Source of the DNA: Spirochaetaceae bacterium
GTDB taxonomy: Bacteria > Spirochaetota > Spirochaetia > B11-G9
Length of the DNA stretch: 8,207 nt
Direction: 5' to 3'
Assembly: GCA_030600745.1 (NCBI GenBank)
Contig: JAUVLL010000137.1
Location: 1 to 8,207 of the forward strand
Both the position numbers and the translations under genes were made by a program. Every line of letters begins with the position of its first letter. Within the stretch, counting starts at the first letter, position 1. Positions 1 through 6,477 of the stretch are shown here, piece after piece. The notes under the pieces are model-generated. The model searched no databases. It saw nothing but the letters and a program-made list of their open reading frames with translations, and had not been told where the DNA came from.

Positions 1-1
1 A

Positions 2-2281
2 ACTATAGATGCTCCATGGCTTTTTATCGGATCTGAAAACAGTAAAATTTTTAATATTAATTCCATGATAAATTTTATGAATACTGATTTTATTGGAATA
101 GTTGCTGATTATTTATCTGAGCCCGAACTTACAATCTGGAATAATAACATTCATCTGGTTATTGATAGGAACAGAATAATTTTTGATGAAGATGCTGTTA
201 TTCTTTTTAGAATTTATTTAAAAGCATATTCTGAGAGAATGGCAGAGTTATATTTACCAGCTATAGTTTTTATACATGATACCCATAAGTTTGATGAATT
301 GACTCTTGAGTATCTTGCAGTTGCACTTGAAGATCTTTATATGGATTTGAATTTAATTCCCTTATTATTCTCAAATAAAGAAGATATTCCTGCATCATTT
401 AATGGAATTAAGGGAAAAAAACTTAAATCTGAAGGATGGGTCCCTGATGGGGAAGTAAGACCGGTTCAAAGAGATAATAAATTACCGCCTTCCGTTGATT
501 CACCAGTTTCTTTTTTCCATGCTGCAATGCTTTTTAGGGATAATAAAGAACTATATTCCGGACTTGAAGCAACTTATAAATTTCTTGATAATATGGGTTC
601 AGCTTCAAAGCATTTTCTTATGATATATTCCTTATTTTATGATTTATGCGAAAAGGATCTTATAATTTCATACTTGTCTATAGACCAGTCCGACAAATTG
701 AAAAATGAAAAATTATATAGTGACCTGGTTTCTAATGGGTTTATTAATCCTGATAATCTGGCAGCACCGGTTTTTTCCGAAATTAATCATATAATAGCTT
801 CTGAAGTGAGTACGGATGATTTATTTCTTACGGATAAGATTATCAATGATATTGGTAATAATTTCACAGGGTGTAAATTAGCAGTTTTCGAGAAAATTGC
901 ACATATCTATCAGAAACTTAAGCTATATGATAAAGAGGCATTATATTTGCTCAAAACTATTGAATTGTTAATAGATTCAGGGAAAACAGAAAAGGCCGGT
1001 TTGTTTTTTAAGCGGATAGCTGATATTCAGAGCAGCACCGGTTTGAAAAACAATACAGTAGAACTAAGACAAAATATTTGTTTTCTAAGAGCAGCAATTT
1101 ATGATAATAAGGATGATTTTGCAGCTGATGTCTTTTTACGTCTCAGCAGTATGGAATTAGATGATCCTATCCTTGATTCTGAAAGGAAAATTGCCTGCTC
1201 TGACTATCTGTATGCAATGTTTAAATATAAGAAGGGGCTTGATCTTGCAAAACTGGCCTTGCTGGATAGTCAGGATTCTGATGATACTTATTTAAAGGCA
1301 CGAGTTAACTTGAATTTAGCAAAAATATTGATGGGTATGAGAAGGATTGATGAATCAAAAGATTATTTCAGGATTGCTAAAGAGACTGTAGATAGAGATA
1401 GTGATATTTCCAGAATATTAGAGATAATTACTTATGAGTCTGTTGTTAATTTTATTTTTGGCAATTTTTCTGAGAGTCTTCGTCTTATTACTAAATCAAA
1501 AACTATCTGTAATAATTCCGGTAGAAGAGATTGGGAGATATTTCTAATATTTATAAATGGTAGAATTTTGTTTGAACTGGGAAATTATAAAGAAGCGGTT
1601 GTTCTTTTTTCTGAAGGTCTTGGTTTGTGTGATATCTATTTTAATGGTAACGAGAAGAAAATCTTTAACATCTGGATTGGAAGATGCTTTATTTATCTGA
1701 AGCAATATAGATATGGATTAAAAATGTTAGACGATTATAACTCTTTTCCGGAAGCACTTTATTTTTCTGCGGAAGGACTCTATTTTCAGGAAGAATACAA
1801 TAATGCACTAAAAAAAATAGAACAGGCATTCATTTGTGAGAGGGATAGAATCAGATTATTCTGTTCCTCCAATATTATTTCCTGGGAAAGCGGTTACGAT
1901 TTTATTGAAGACAGAAGTCTTGCTGTGGAAGGTGGTCATGGTGTTCTTTTTCATCTCATACGGGCATTTAGATCTTTTTTAATGGCCAAAACAGGTAATC
2001 AATCTGAAGGTCAAACTGAGTTAGTTAAGCTAAGTAGAGAAGATCGGCTTTCCGATCTCGATTTAAATAACGGATACTATTATTATCTCCATGCTCTTAC
2101 TCTGCCGGAGTATACAGGGGCTGAGGCGGTGGATAGACTTACTCTGCTAAGTAAGGCTTTACGTCATATTCAGCAAACGGCAAGCCATATCGATGATCCA
2201 AAAGAACGGCAGTTGTTTCTATCTAATAACTACTGGAATTCATGTTTAATGAGAGAGGGGAGAACATATAAACTGATATAA
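2..2281 (+). CDS. STAND-like ATPase/TPR-repeat protein, 5'-partial (C-terminal about 759 residues)
   Basis: The frame is open to the left edge of the window. The first ATG, at 65, has no ribosome binding site, so the real start is probably upstream and this is the C-terminal part of a larger protein. Numbering from that ATG, residues 66-84 (IVFIHDTHKFDELTLEYL) resemble the Walker B segment of STAND/AAA_16 ATPases, where an aspartate follows a hydrophobic strand and a D..TL helix comes next. The matching P-loop would lie outside the window. From about residue 150 onward the protein is almost entirely amphipathic helices with TPR-like pairs, for example around 275-320 (IAHIYQKLKLYDKEALYLL), 410-450 and 500-530 (GRILFELGNYKEAVVLFSEGL). 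The extreme C-terminus (IDDPKERQLFLSNNYWN) looks like a conserved tail that I associate with large spirochaete TPR proteins. A signalling or regulatory scaffold role is inferred; the ligand is unknown. A kinase or cyclase domain may precede the visible part. Confidence 0.75.
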   Translation, partial: TIDAPWLFIGSENSKIFNINSMINFMNTDFIGIVADYLSEPELTIWNNNIHLVIDRNRIIFDEDAVILFRIYLKAYSERMAELYLPAIVFIHDTHKFDELTLEYLAVALEDLYMDLNLIPLLFSNKEDIPASFNGIKGKKLKSEGWVPDGEVRPVQRDNKLPPSVDSPVSFFHAAMLFRDNKELYSGLEATYKFLDNMGSASKHFLMIYSLFYDLCEKDLIISYLSIDQSDKLKNEKLYSDLVSNGFINPDNLAAPVFSEINHIIASEVSTDDLFLTDKIINDIGNNFTGCKLAVFEKIAHIYQKLKLYDKEALYLLKTIELLIDSGKTEKAGLFFKRIADIQSSTGLKNNTVELRQNICFLRAAIYDNKDDFAADVFLRLSSMELDDPILDSERKIACSDYLYAMFKYKKGLDLAKLALLDSQDSDDTYLKARVNLNLAKILMGMRRIDESKDYFRIAKETVDRDSDISRILEIITYESVVNFIFGNFSESLRLITKSKTICNNSGRRDWEIFLIFINGRILFELGNYKEAVVLFSEGLGLCDIYFNGNEKKIFNIWIGRCFIYLKQYRYGLKMLDDYNSFPEALYFSAEGLYFQEEYNNALKKIEQAFICERDRIRLFCSSNIISWESGYDFIEDRSLAVEGGHGVLFHLIRAFRSFLMAKTGNQSEGQTELVKLSREDRLSDLDLNNGYYYYLHALTLPEYTGAEAVDRLTLLSKALRHIQQTASHIDDPKERQLFLSNNYWNSCLMREGRTYKLI

Positions 2282-2304
2282 ACCAGTTCCAATGAATGGA
2301 GCAG

Positions 2305-2382
2305 GTTAAAACCTTCTTTTTCTATTAAAACGTCTCTATTGACACAGACTCTGCTCGTTGATATATTACTCTTGGTTTTAAC
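2305..2382. repeat. 9-bp perfect inverted repeat flanking the tRNA promoter
   Basis: GTTAAAACC (2305-2313) and its exact reverse complement GGTTTTAAC (2374-2382) flank the -35 and -10 boxes, with 60 bp between the arms. The right arm coincides with the predicted transcription start and ends three bases before the tRNA. It could be a regulator site, a stem in read-through RNA from the gene upstream, or coincidence in AT-rich DNA. Confidence 0.4.
2339..2367 (+). promoter_or_regulatory. Sigma-70 promoter for the tRNA gene
   Basis: A perfect -35 box TTGACA (2339-2344) is followed after exactly 17 bp by the -10 box TATATT (2362-2367). A TG one base before the -10 box (2359-2360) makes it an extended -10 promoter. 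The start point should fall near 2374, about 11 bases before the mature tRNA. The strength suits a stable RNA gene. It may also drive the downstream MFS gene. Confidence 0.8.
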
Positions 2383-2384
2383 AT

Positions 2385-2457
2385 GGTGGCGTAGCTCAGT
2401 TGGTAGAGCAATCGGCTCATATCCGGTTTGTCAGGGGTTCAAGTCCCTTCGCCACTA
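2385..2457 (+). tRNA. tRNA with anticodon CAT, probably elongator tRNA-Met
   Basis: The 73-nt cloverleaf folds fully. The acceptor stem GGTGGCG pairs with CGCCACT. The D arm is GCTC...GAGC, the anticodon stem ATCGG/CCGGT has the loop CTCATAT with anticodon CAT at 2418-2420, and the T arm is AGGGG-TTCAAGT-CCCTT. The discriminator is A2457, and CCA is not encoded, so it must be added after transcription. The first acceptor pair is a G1-U72 wobble. An initiator tRNA is unlikely, because it would usually have a 1-72 mismatch and three G-C pairs next to the anticodon loop. A CAT anticodon could also mark the isoleucine tRNA whose C34 is changed to lysidine; I favour methionine. Confidence 0.9.
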
Positions 2458-2486
2458 ATTTTTATAAAACGTAGTTTGACTGATTT

Positions 2487-2498
2487 GAGGTTTATTTG
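2487..2498 (+). promoter_or_regulatory. Ribosome binding site and TTG start of the MFS gene
   Basis: GAGG (2487-2490), 5 nt upstream, fixes TTG at 2496-2498 as the start codon. There is no nearby in-frame ATG, and the TGA at 2481-2483 closes the frame upstream. The weak initiation codon may limit expression if the mRNA comes from the strong tRNA promoter. Confidence 0.65.
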
Positions 2499-3758
2499 GA
2501 TAAGGCAATTTATGACCGGCAATTTTGGAAATTTTCTGCCTATGGATTTCTAAAAAATCTCAGATTTTTTGATCCTTTTATTGTTTTGTTTTTTCTGGAT
2601 ACAGGCTTAAATTTCCTTGAGATTGGATTACTTATTTCTTTCAGAGAAATAGTAGTGAACGTCTTTGAACTTCCTTCAGGTATAATTGCTGATTCTTTTG
2701 GTAGAAGAAAAAGCATGCTGCTTTCTTTTTGTGCGTATATTCTCTCATTTTTAATTTTCTTTTTCTTCCGGTTATTTATTACACATCTTGCTGCCATGTT
2801 TTTTTTCGGGATAGGCGAAGCTTTTAGGAGCGGTACTCATAAAGCTATGATTTTGGAGTATTTGCGCAGGAAGAATATACTGAATATGAAAATTCATTAC
2901 TATGGACATACCCGCAGCTGGTCTCAAATGGGTTCTGCCGTTTCTGCTGTTTTGGCAGGGTTTATAGTTTTTTTCAGTCCTGGATATAGATATGTTTTCC
3001 TTTTTTCCATTGTACCATATATAGCTGAGCTGCTATTAATATCAAGTTATCCTGAATATCTTGATTTTTCTTCAGGAACCGGTGAATTGGAAGAACCTGA
3101 AAAAATACATTTTAAAAAAAGAATAAAAAATACTCTTAGTGAACTTATATCTATGATGAGAGAAAAAGCAACCAGAAGAGCTTTAATACAATCAAGTACA
3201 TTTGATGCAGTATTCAGATCAATTAAAGATTATCTCCAGCCCGTTCTTCTTGCTCTTGTAGTAGGCCTCCCTGTGCTGCTGAATTACAGAGAAGATGAAA
3301 AGCTTTCCATACTATCGGCATTTGTATATTTTATTCTATATTTGTCAACATCATTTGCTTCAAAATCCTCAGGATCATTTGCGAAACGTTTTACATCTAA
3401 TGAAAGAGGACTTAATTTTAGTTTTGCTTTTGGAATAGTTCTGATTTTAGCAATTGGTTTTTTCCTTTATTCAGGTCTTAATTATTTCCCCGTTTTTTTC
3501 TTTATTCTTTTTTATGTCCTGCAAAACATTAGAAGACCTATTGTAATAGGGTTATTAAGTACTCGTATACCTGCTTCTGCCATGGCTTCCGGTCTTTCTG
3601 TTGAATCCCAGGCAAAGACACTCCTTGTTACCATTATTGCACCTATTCTTGGATCTATTATGGATACTCTTGGTTTGGGTGTAACTTTTATTATTATTGC
3701 GGGGGTTCTTGCAATTTTTTATCCTCTCATAAGATTAAGAGAAGATATAAGATCATAA
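2496..3758 (+). CDS. MFS transporter, 12 predicted membrane helices, substrate unknown
   Basis: This 420-residue inner-membrane protein has the size and pattern of a major facilitator. There are about six hydrophobic helices before residue 185, a charged central loop at 186-242, and about six more after it. The conserved motif A lies between helices 2 and 3, at residues 62-72 (GIIADSFGRRK), with the key Gly62, Asp66, Gly69 and Arg70/Arg71. The upstream ELPSG (58-62) is typical of exporter-like MFS proteins. Translation starts at TTG (2496). GAGG at 2487-2490 lies 5 nt before it, and an in-frame stop at 2481 rules out a longer form. The gene begins 38 bp after the tRNA with no clear promoter or terminator between them, and a second membrane protein gene follows after 13 bp. 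The substrate cannot be told from the sequence. MFS membership is well supported; drug efflux is only one possibility. Confidence 0.85.
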   Translation: MDKAIYDRQFWKFSAYGFLKNLRFFDPFIVLFFLDTGLNFLEIGLLISFREIVVNVFELPSGIIADSFGRRKSMLLSFCAYILSFLIFFFFRLFITHLAAMFFFGIGEAFRSGTHKAMILEYLRRKNILNMKIHYYGHTRSWSQMGSAVSAVLAGFIVFFSPGYRYVFLFSIVPYIAELLLISSYPEYLDFSSGTGELEEPEKIHFKKRIKNTLSELISMMREKATRRALIQSSTFDAVFRSIKDYLQPVLLALVVGLPVLLNYREDEKLSILSAFVYFILYLSTSFASKSSGSFAKRFTSNERGLNFSFAFGIVLILAIGFFLYSGLNYFPVFFFILFYVLQNIRRPIVIGLLSTRIPASAMASGLSVESQAKTLLVTIIAPILGSIMDTLGLGVTFIIIAGVLAIFYPLIRLREDIRS

Positions 3759-3771
3759 TACAGGAGAAAGT

Positions 3772-4545
3772 ATGATACTGTTTTTAATAAAAAAAGTTTT
3801 TTTTGATGTCTGGGATAACCTTATTACAATAGTTTTATTTAATATCGGTTTTGCCGCAATTATTGCAGGCGGGTCTTATATTGCTTTTTTGTTTGAACCT
3901 GCGGGAATAGGATATTTTATAACTGTAATTATTAGTGTTTTTATATTTAATATCTATGCCGGGAGCGTTTCAGGATATGTGGGTGATCTTGTTCAGTATA
4001 AATCCACCGAATTAAAATCTTTTCCTGGTTATATAAAAAAAATCTGGAAATCTGCTGCTGTTATATCAGTAATCAGCATATTTCAGATTGCTGCAATTTT
4101 TATCGGATTTCCGTTTTATTTTTCAATTGGCGGTCTTCCGGGTCTTGTTGGTCTGGTGACCCTCTTTTGGATTTCTGTGTTGTGGTGGATGTCTGTTCAA
4201 TATTTTTTTCCTGTTGCCTGTCAACTTGAGAATAGTTTAAAGAAACAATTAAAGAAATCTTTTATATTGTTACTGGATAACACCTTTTTTTCGATATTTC
4301 TTGGTATATACTCGATTATAATTTTGGGGATGTCTTTTTTTACCGCTCTTTTAATTCCAGGTATTACAGCAATACTTCTCGCTCAACAAGCTGCATTAAA
4401 GCTTAGGCTTTACAAATATGACTATCTGGAGGAAAAAAGCGATGCAGACCGAAGAAAAATTCCATGGAACGCTTTGTTAATTGAAGAAAAGGAAAAGATC
4501 GGAACCAGAACGCTAAAAGGTATGATTTTCCCCTGGAAAGAGTAG
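3772..4545 (+). CDS. Polytopic membrane protein of unknown function, DUF624-like in style
   Basis: I do not recognise a named family with certainty. The 257 residues contain about six hydrophobic segments, near 17-41, 46-66, 95-116, 121-145, 168-190 and 190-208. A soluble basic/acidic tail of about 45 residues follows and ends in TRTLKGMIFPWKE. The opening FDVWDNLITIVLFNIGF, in which an Asn-Leu pair enters the first helix, recalls DUF624/YesL proteins, but the match is by eye. No catalytic motif is visible. The start is clear: AGGAG at 3762-3766 lies 5 nt before the ATG. The gene follows the MFS gene by 13 bp, so the two are likely cotranscribed and may work in the same membrane process. Its last codons and stop lie inside the 4539-4572 palindrome. 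Confidence 0.8.
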   Translation: MILFLIKKVFFDVWDNLITIVLFNIGFAAIIAGGSYIAFLFEPAGIGYFITVIISVFIFNIYAGSVSGYVGDLVQYKSTELKSFPGYIKKIWKSAAVISVISIFQIAAIFIGFPFYFSIGGLPGLVGLVTLFWISVLWWMSVQYFFPVACQLENSLKKQLKKSFILLLDNTFFSIFLGIYSIIILGMSFFTALLIPGITAILLAQQAALKLRLYKYDYLEEKSDADRRKIPWNALLIEEKEKIGTRTLKGMIFPWKE

Positions 4546-4572
4546 GGGTGAACGGCCGTTCGCCCCTACTCT
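4539..4572. terminator. 34-bp palindrome, probable bidirectional terminator between convergent genes
   Basis: The left arm AGAGTAGGGGTGAACGG (4539-4555) pairs with the right arm CCGTTCGCCCCTACTCT (4556-4572) at all 17 positions, with one T-G wobble, centred exactly at 4555/4556. Both stop codons lie in it symmetrically: TAG at 4543-4545 on plus, and TAG at 4566-4568 on minus. Both genes end GAG TAG. It is about 62% G+C in AT-rich surroundings. The following T runs are short (ATTT on plus, TTT on minus), so it is not a classic intrinsic terminator, but transcript folding from either side should be strong. An inserted palindromic repeat element is an alternative origin. Confidence 0.7.
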
Positions 4573-6317
4573 ATTTCCCCGAGAAGCATCTTTAAATCTC
4601 TAATCTGGGAGATAAGTTTCTTCCTGTCTAAATTATGAAACTTTTTGGGGATCATCTCCCGGCTTGTACATTCAAGAACAGCAACAAGGTTTTGAAGCTC
4701 TATTTCGTGAGGATATGATGGAGGAATAAAATCTCTCATGGTTTCTTCCATGTCCTCTTCTGTTACTGTAATATGATTATTCATTGCTGCATTGAATTTG
4801 GCCCTGATAAGTATTGCTTCAAGATCCGCACCGGAGGAATTGAAGTGATATTTTTTAAGAAGGTCTGATATTGGGAATTTTTGTATTTTCAGTTTCAGTT
4901 TTTTAATAAGTATTTGAAAAAGATCTTCTTTTTGCTCTACTGTCTCAGGGTAAAAAAGTGCCAGATGTTCTTCAGCACGACCCTGTCGTTTAAGGTCAAT
5001 TGGAATAAGATCCGGACGACTGGACAGCAAAAACCAAAGAATCTTTCCTCTGTATTCTGTGTTTCCCATAAAGGATGCAATTTGTGAAAAAATCCTGTTA
5101 CTTGTCCCTGCATCGCCCTCCTGATTTCTATTACCAAGGAAGGCATCAGCTTCGTCTATCATAACACCTACGGGAGCCATAGCTTTTAGTATTATCAGTG
5201 CTTTTTCCAGATTGGATTCTGAAACACCATTCCATTTTGATCTGATATTTTGAAATCTAACCATAGGAATCCCAATATCCTGGGCAAATGCAGTTACCAT
5301 AAAAGATTTTCCGGTACCAATGGCCCCTGAAATGAGATATCCCATGGGAAGAACATCCAGACGCCCCTGCCTGATAGCTTTTACAGCACTGTAAAAGCGT
5401 GATTTCACAAAATCATGTCCTGACACAAGTGAAAGATTGTGATCGGTTTCAATAAATTCAAGCAGCCCTGATGCTTCATTTTCTATTATATCTTTCTTTT
5501 TTTTCTTTAAGTATTCCAAAGTAACAGGTTTATCTTCCTGAAAGGATTCCGCGGCTATCTGATTAAGGTTCATAAGGTTCAATCCACTGGTAAGTTTAGC
5601 CATCCTTGCCGGTGTTAACCTGTTTTCAAGAATAAGTTCCTCTTTTCGCTCTAAAAATTCCAAAAAACTTTTTCTTATACTTTCATCAGGAATCGGGATA
5701 CTTACTTTAACCGTAGTGGGTGATCTTACTAACGAACGGTTAATGTCTGATAGATTTTCCGTAAGCAGCAAAATGGATACATCCCCCTGGGTGAATATCG
5801 GATCATGGGACCACCTGTTCAACGTTACAAGACAGTATCTGTCCTCTTCTGTCATGCTTGTAACCTCTGTGTTAGGTATAAGAGTCTCAGCATAGTCGAT
5901 TAAAAGAACTATTCTCAGTTTATTCGGTATATTCATTAAGAAATACTTTTCCAAAAGGTCAAAAGCTTTGGATGGATCCCTGGAAAGTAAACCCTCCAGC
6001 GAAATATCAGGAAAGGCTTTATTCATTACGGAGAGGTACTTTTTCTGCATCTCCGTTGTACAGAAATTTATGCCGGAAGATCTGTCATAATAGGCAATTA
6101 TATCCTGATTGCCAAAAAGAACTTCCGAGATAAATTCCTGTATTCTAACAAAAATAAATTCTCCTTCATACATCTTATTAGGAAGAAAATCTCTTATATT
6201 TCCATGTACGAGGTATAAATTTGTTGTTTTAGAACAATATTTATAGGATAAATCCTGTGCCCACACAGGCAGGATCTTTATAAAATCAAGGTTTTTAAGA
6301 ATAAGTTGTTCGGACAT
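4566..6317 (-). CDS. Two-domain AAA-family ATPase, degenerate N-terminal and intact C-terminal module
   Basis: The 583-residue protein has no signal peptide or membrane segment, so it should be cytoplasmic. The C-terminal AAA module has Walker A GAIGTGKS (331-338), Walker B VMIDEAD (385-391), and a sensor-1 region WFLLSSRPD in which the usual Asn is Ser433. Arginine-finger-like residues lie in LKRQGR (442-447), and the lid helix contains GADLEAI (496-502). The first about 280 residues resemble a second AAA fold: HGNIRDF at 38-44, a Walker-B-like IVLLIDYAE (136-144), and a sensor-like strand ILLLTENL (182-189). They lack a P-loop, so ATP use there is unlikely. The architecture recalls Ycf46-type ATPases, but this is a resemblance only. 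GGGAGGGG lies just upstream of the ATG, and a good promoter lies behind it. The gene is probably monocistronic. The substrate, perhaps a protein remodelled by a ring, is unknown. Confidence 0.85.
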   Translation of the reverse strand: MSEQLILKNLDFIKILPVWAQDLSYKYCSKTTNLYLVHGNIRDFLPNKMYEGEFIFVRIQEFISEVLFGNQDIIAYYDRSSGINFCTTEMQKKYLSVMNKAFPDISLEGLLSRDPSKAFDLLEKYFLMNIPNKLRIVLLIDYAETLIPNTEVTSMTEEDRYCLVTLNRWSHDPIFTQGDVSILLLTENLSDINRSLVRSPTTVKVSIPIPDESIRKSFLEFLERKEELILENRLTPARMAKLTSGLNLMNLNQIAAESFQEDKPVTLEYLKKKKKDIIENEASGLLEFIETDHNLSLVSGHDFVKSRFYSAVKAIRQGRLDVLPMGYLISGAIGTGKSFMVTAFAQDIGIPMVRFQNIRSKWNGVSESNLEKALIILKAMAPVGVMIDEADAFLGNRNQEGDAGTSNRIFSQIASFMGNTEYRGKILWFLLSSRPDLIPIDLKRQGRAEEHLALFYPETVEQKEDLFQILIKKLKLKIQKFPISDLLKKYHFNSSGADLEAILIRAKFNAAMNNHITVTEEDMEETMRDFIPPSYPHEIELQNLVAVLECTSREMIPKKFHNLDRKKLISQIRDLKMLLGEIE

Positions 6318-6347
6318 TGCCCCTCCCGGATAACCAACCTGGATTGA

Positions 6348-6376
6348 AGTATACGAGCAAAAGCATTAGAGGTCAA
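6348..6376 (-). promoter_or_regulatory. Sigma-70 promoter for the AAA ATPase gene
   Basis: Read on the minus strand, TTGACC (complement of 6371-6376) is followed after 17 bp by TATACT (complement of 6348-6353), each 5 of 6 to consensus. The predicted start is near 6341. That gives a leader of about 24 nt that contains the GGGAGGGG ribosome binding site (complement of 6320-6327) before the ATG at 6317. Confidence 0.7.
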
Positions 6377-6398
6377 TTGATTGCAGGTGTTGCCCGTA

Positions 6399-6427
6399 AA
6401 GACAAAATAATTACAGTATTGTATACA
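6399..6427 (+). promoter_or_regulatory. Possible promoter for folP-folK
   Basis: AAGACA (6399-6404) and TATACA (6422-6427) are separated by 17 bp and point towards folP, giving a leader of roughly 45 nt. Each box matches consensus at only 4 of 6 positions. It is the best candidate I see in the divergent region, but it is weak. Confidence 0.35.
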
Positions 6428-6477
6428 CTCAGTGAAGAAGGTATTATTAAACATCATTACCTAAAGAGGAAGCTGCA

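Larger units (their letters stand above)
2282..2384 (+). other. Intergenic region upstream of the tRNA gene
   Basis: This 103-bp gap contains the tRNA promoter (2339-2367) and a perfect 9-bp inverted repeat: GTTAAAACC at 2305-2313 and GGTTTTAAC at 2374-2382. A second short pair is GAGCAG (2299-2304) with CTGCTC (2351-2356). A very weak terminator-like signal, AGGT-TAAA-ACCT followed by TTCTTTTTCT, lies at 2303-2323. Its stem is only 4 bp, so I do not call it a terminator. Confidence 0.5.
6318..6477. other. Divergent control region between the AAA ATPase gene and folP
   Basis: This 160-bp region holds a good minus-strand promoter, a weak plus-strand promoter candidate, and both ribosome binding sites. 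One plus-strand frame stays open from 6305 to the TAG at 6485-6487, overlapping the folP start. It reads like protein (for example GVARKDKIITVLYTLSEEG) but has no ATG and no convincing ribosome binding site, so I do not call a gene. Confidence 0.5.

Noticed and set aside
65..67. ATG at 65 as the true start of the TPR protein
   Set aside because: No ribosome binding site precedes it, the frame is open upstream, and a Walker-B-like segment so near the N-terminus would leave no room for the P-loop.
2303..2323. Possible intrinsic terminator after the TPR gene
   Set aside because: The stem AGGT/ACCT is only 4 bp and the T run is interrupted, so it is not distinguishable from AT-rich background.
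2540..2797. Minus-strand open frame of 85 codons opposite the MFS gene
   Set aside because: It lies wholly opposite a well-supported membrane protein gene. Its Lys/Phe-rich translation reflects the complement of hydrophobic codons, and it has no ribosome binding site.
4881..5146. Short open frames on both strands inside the AAA ATPase gene
   Set aside because: They overlap the conserved C-terminal AAA module in other frames and show no domain or start signal of their own.
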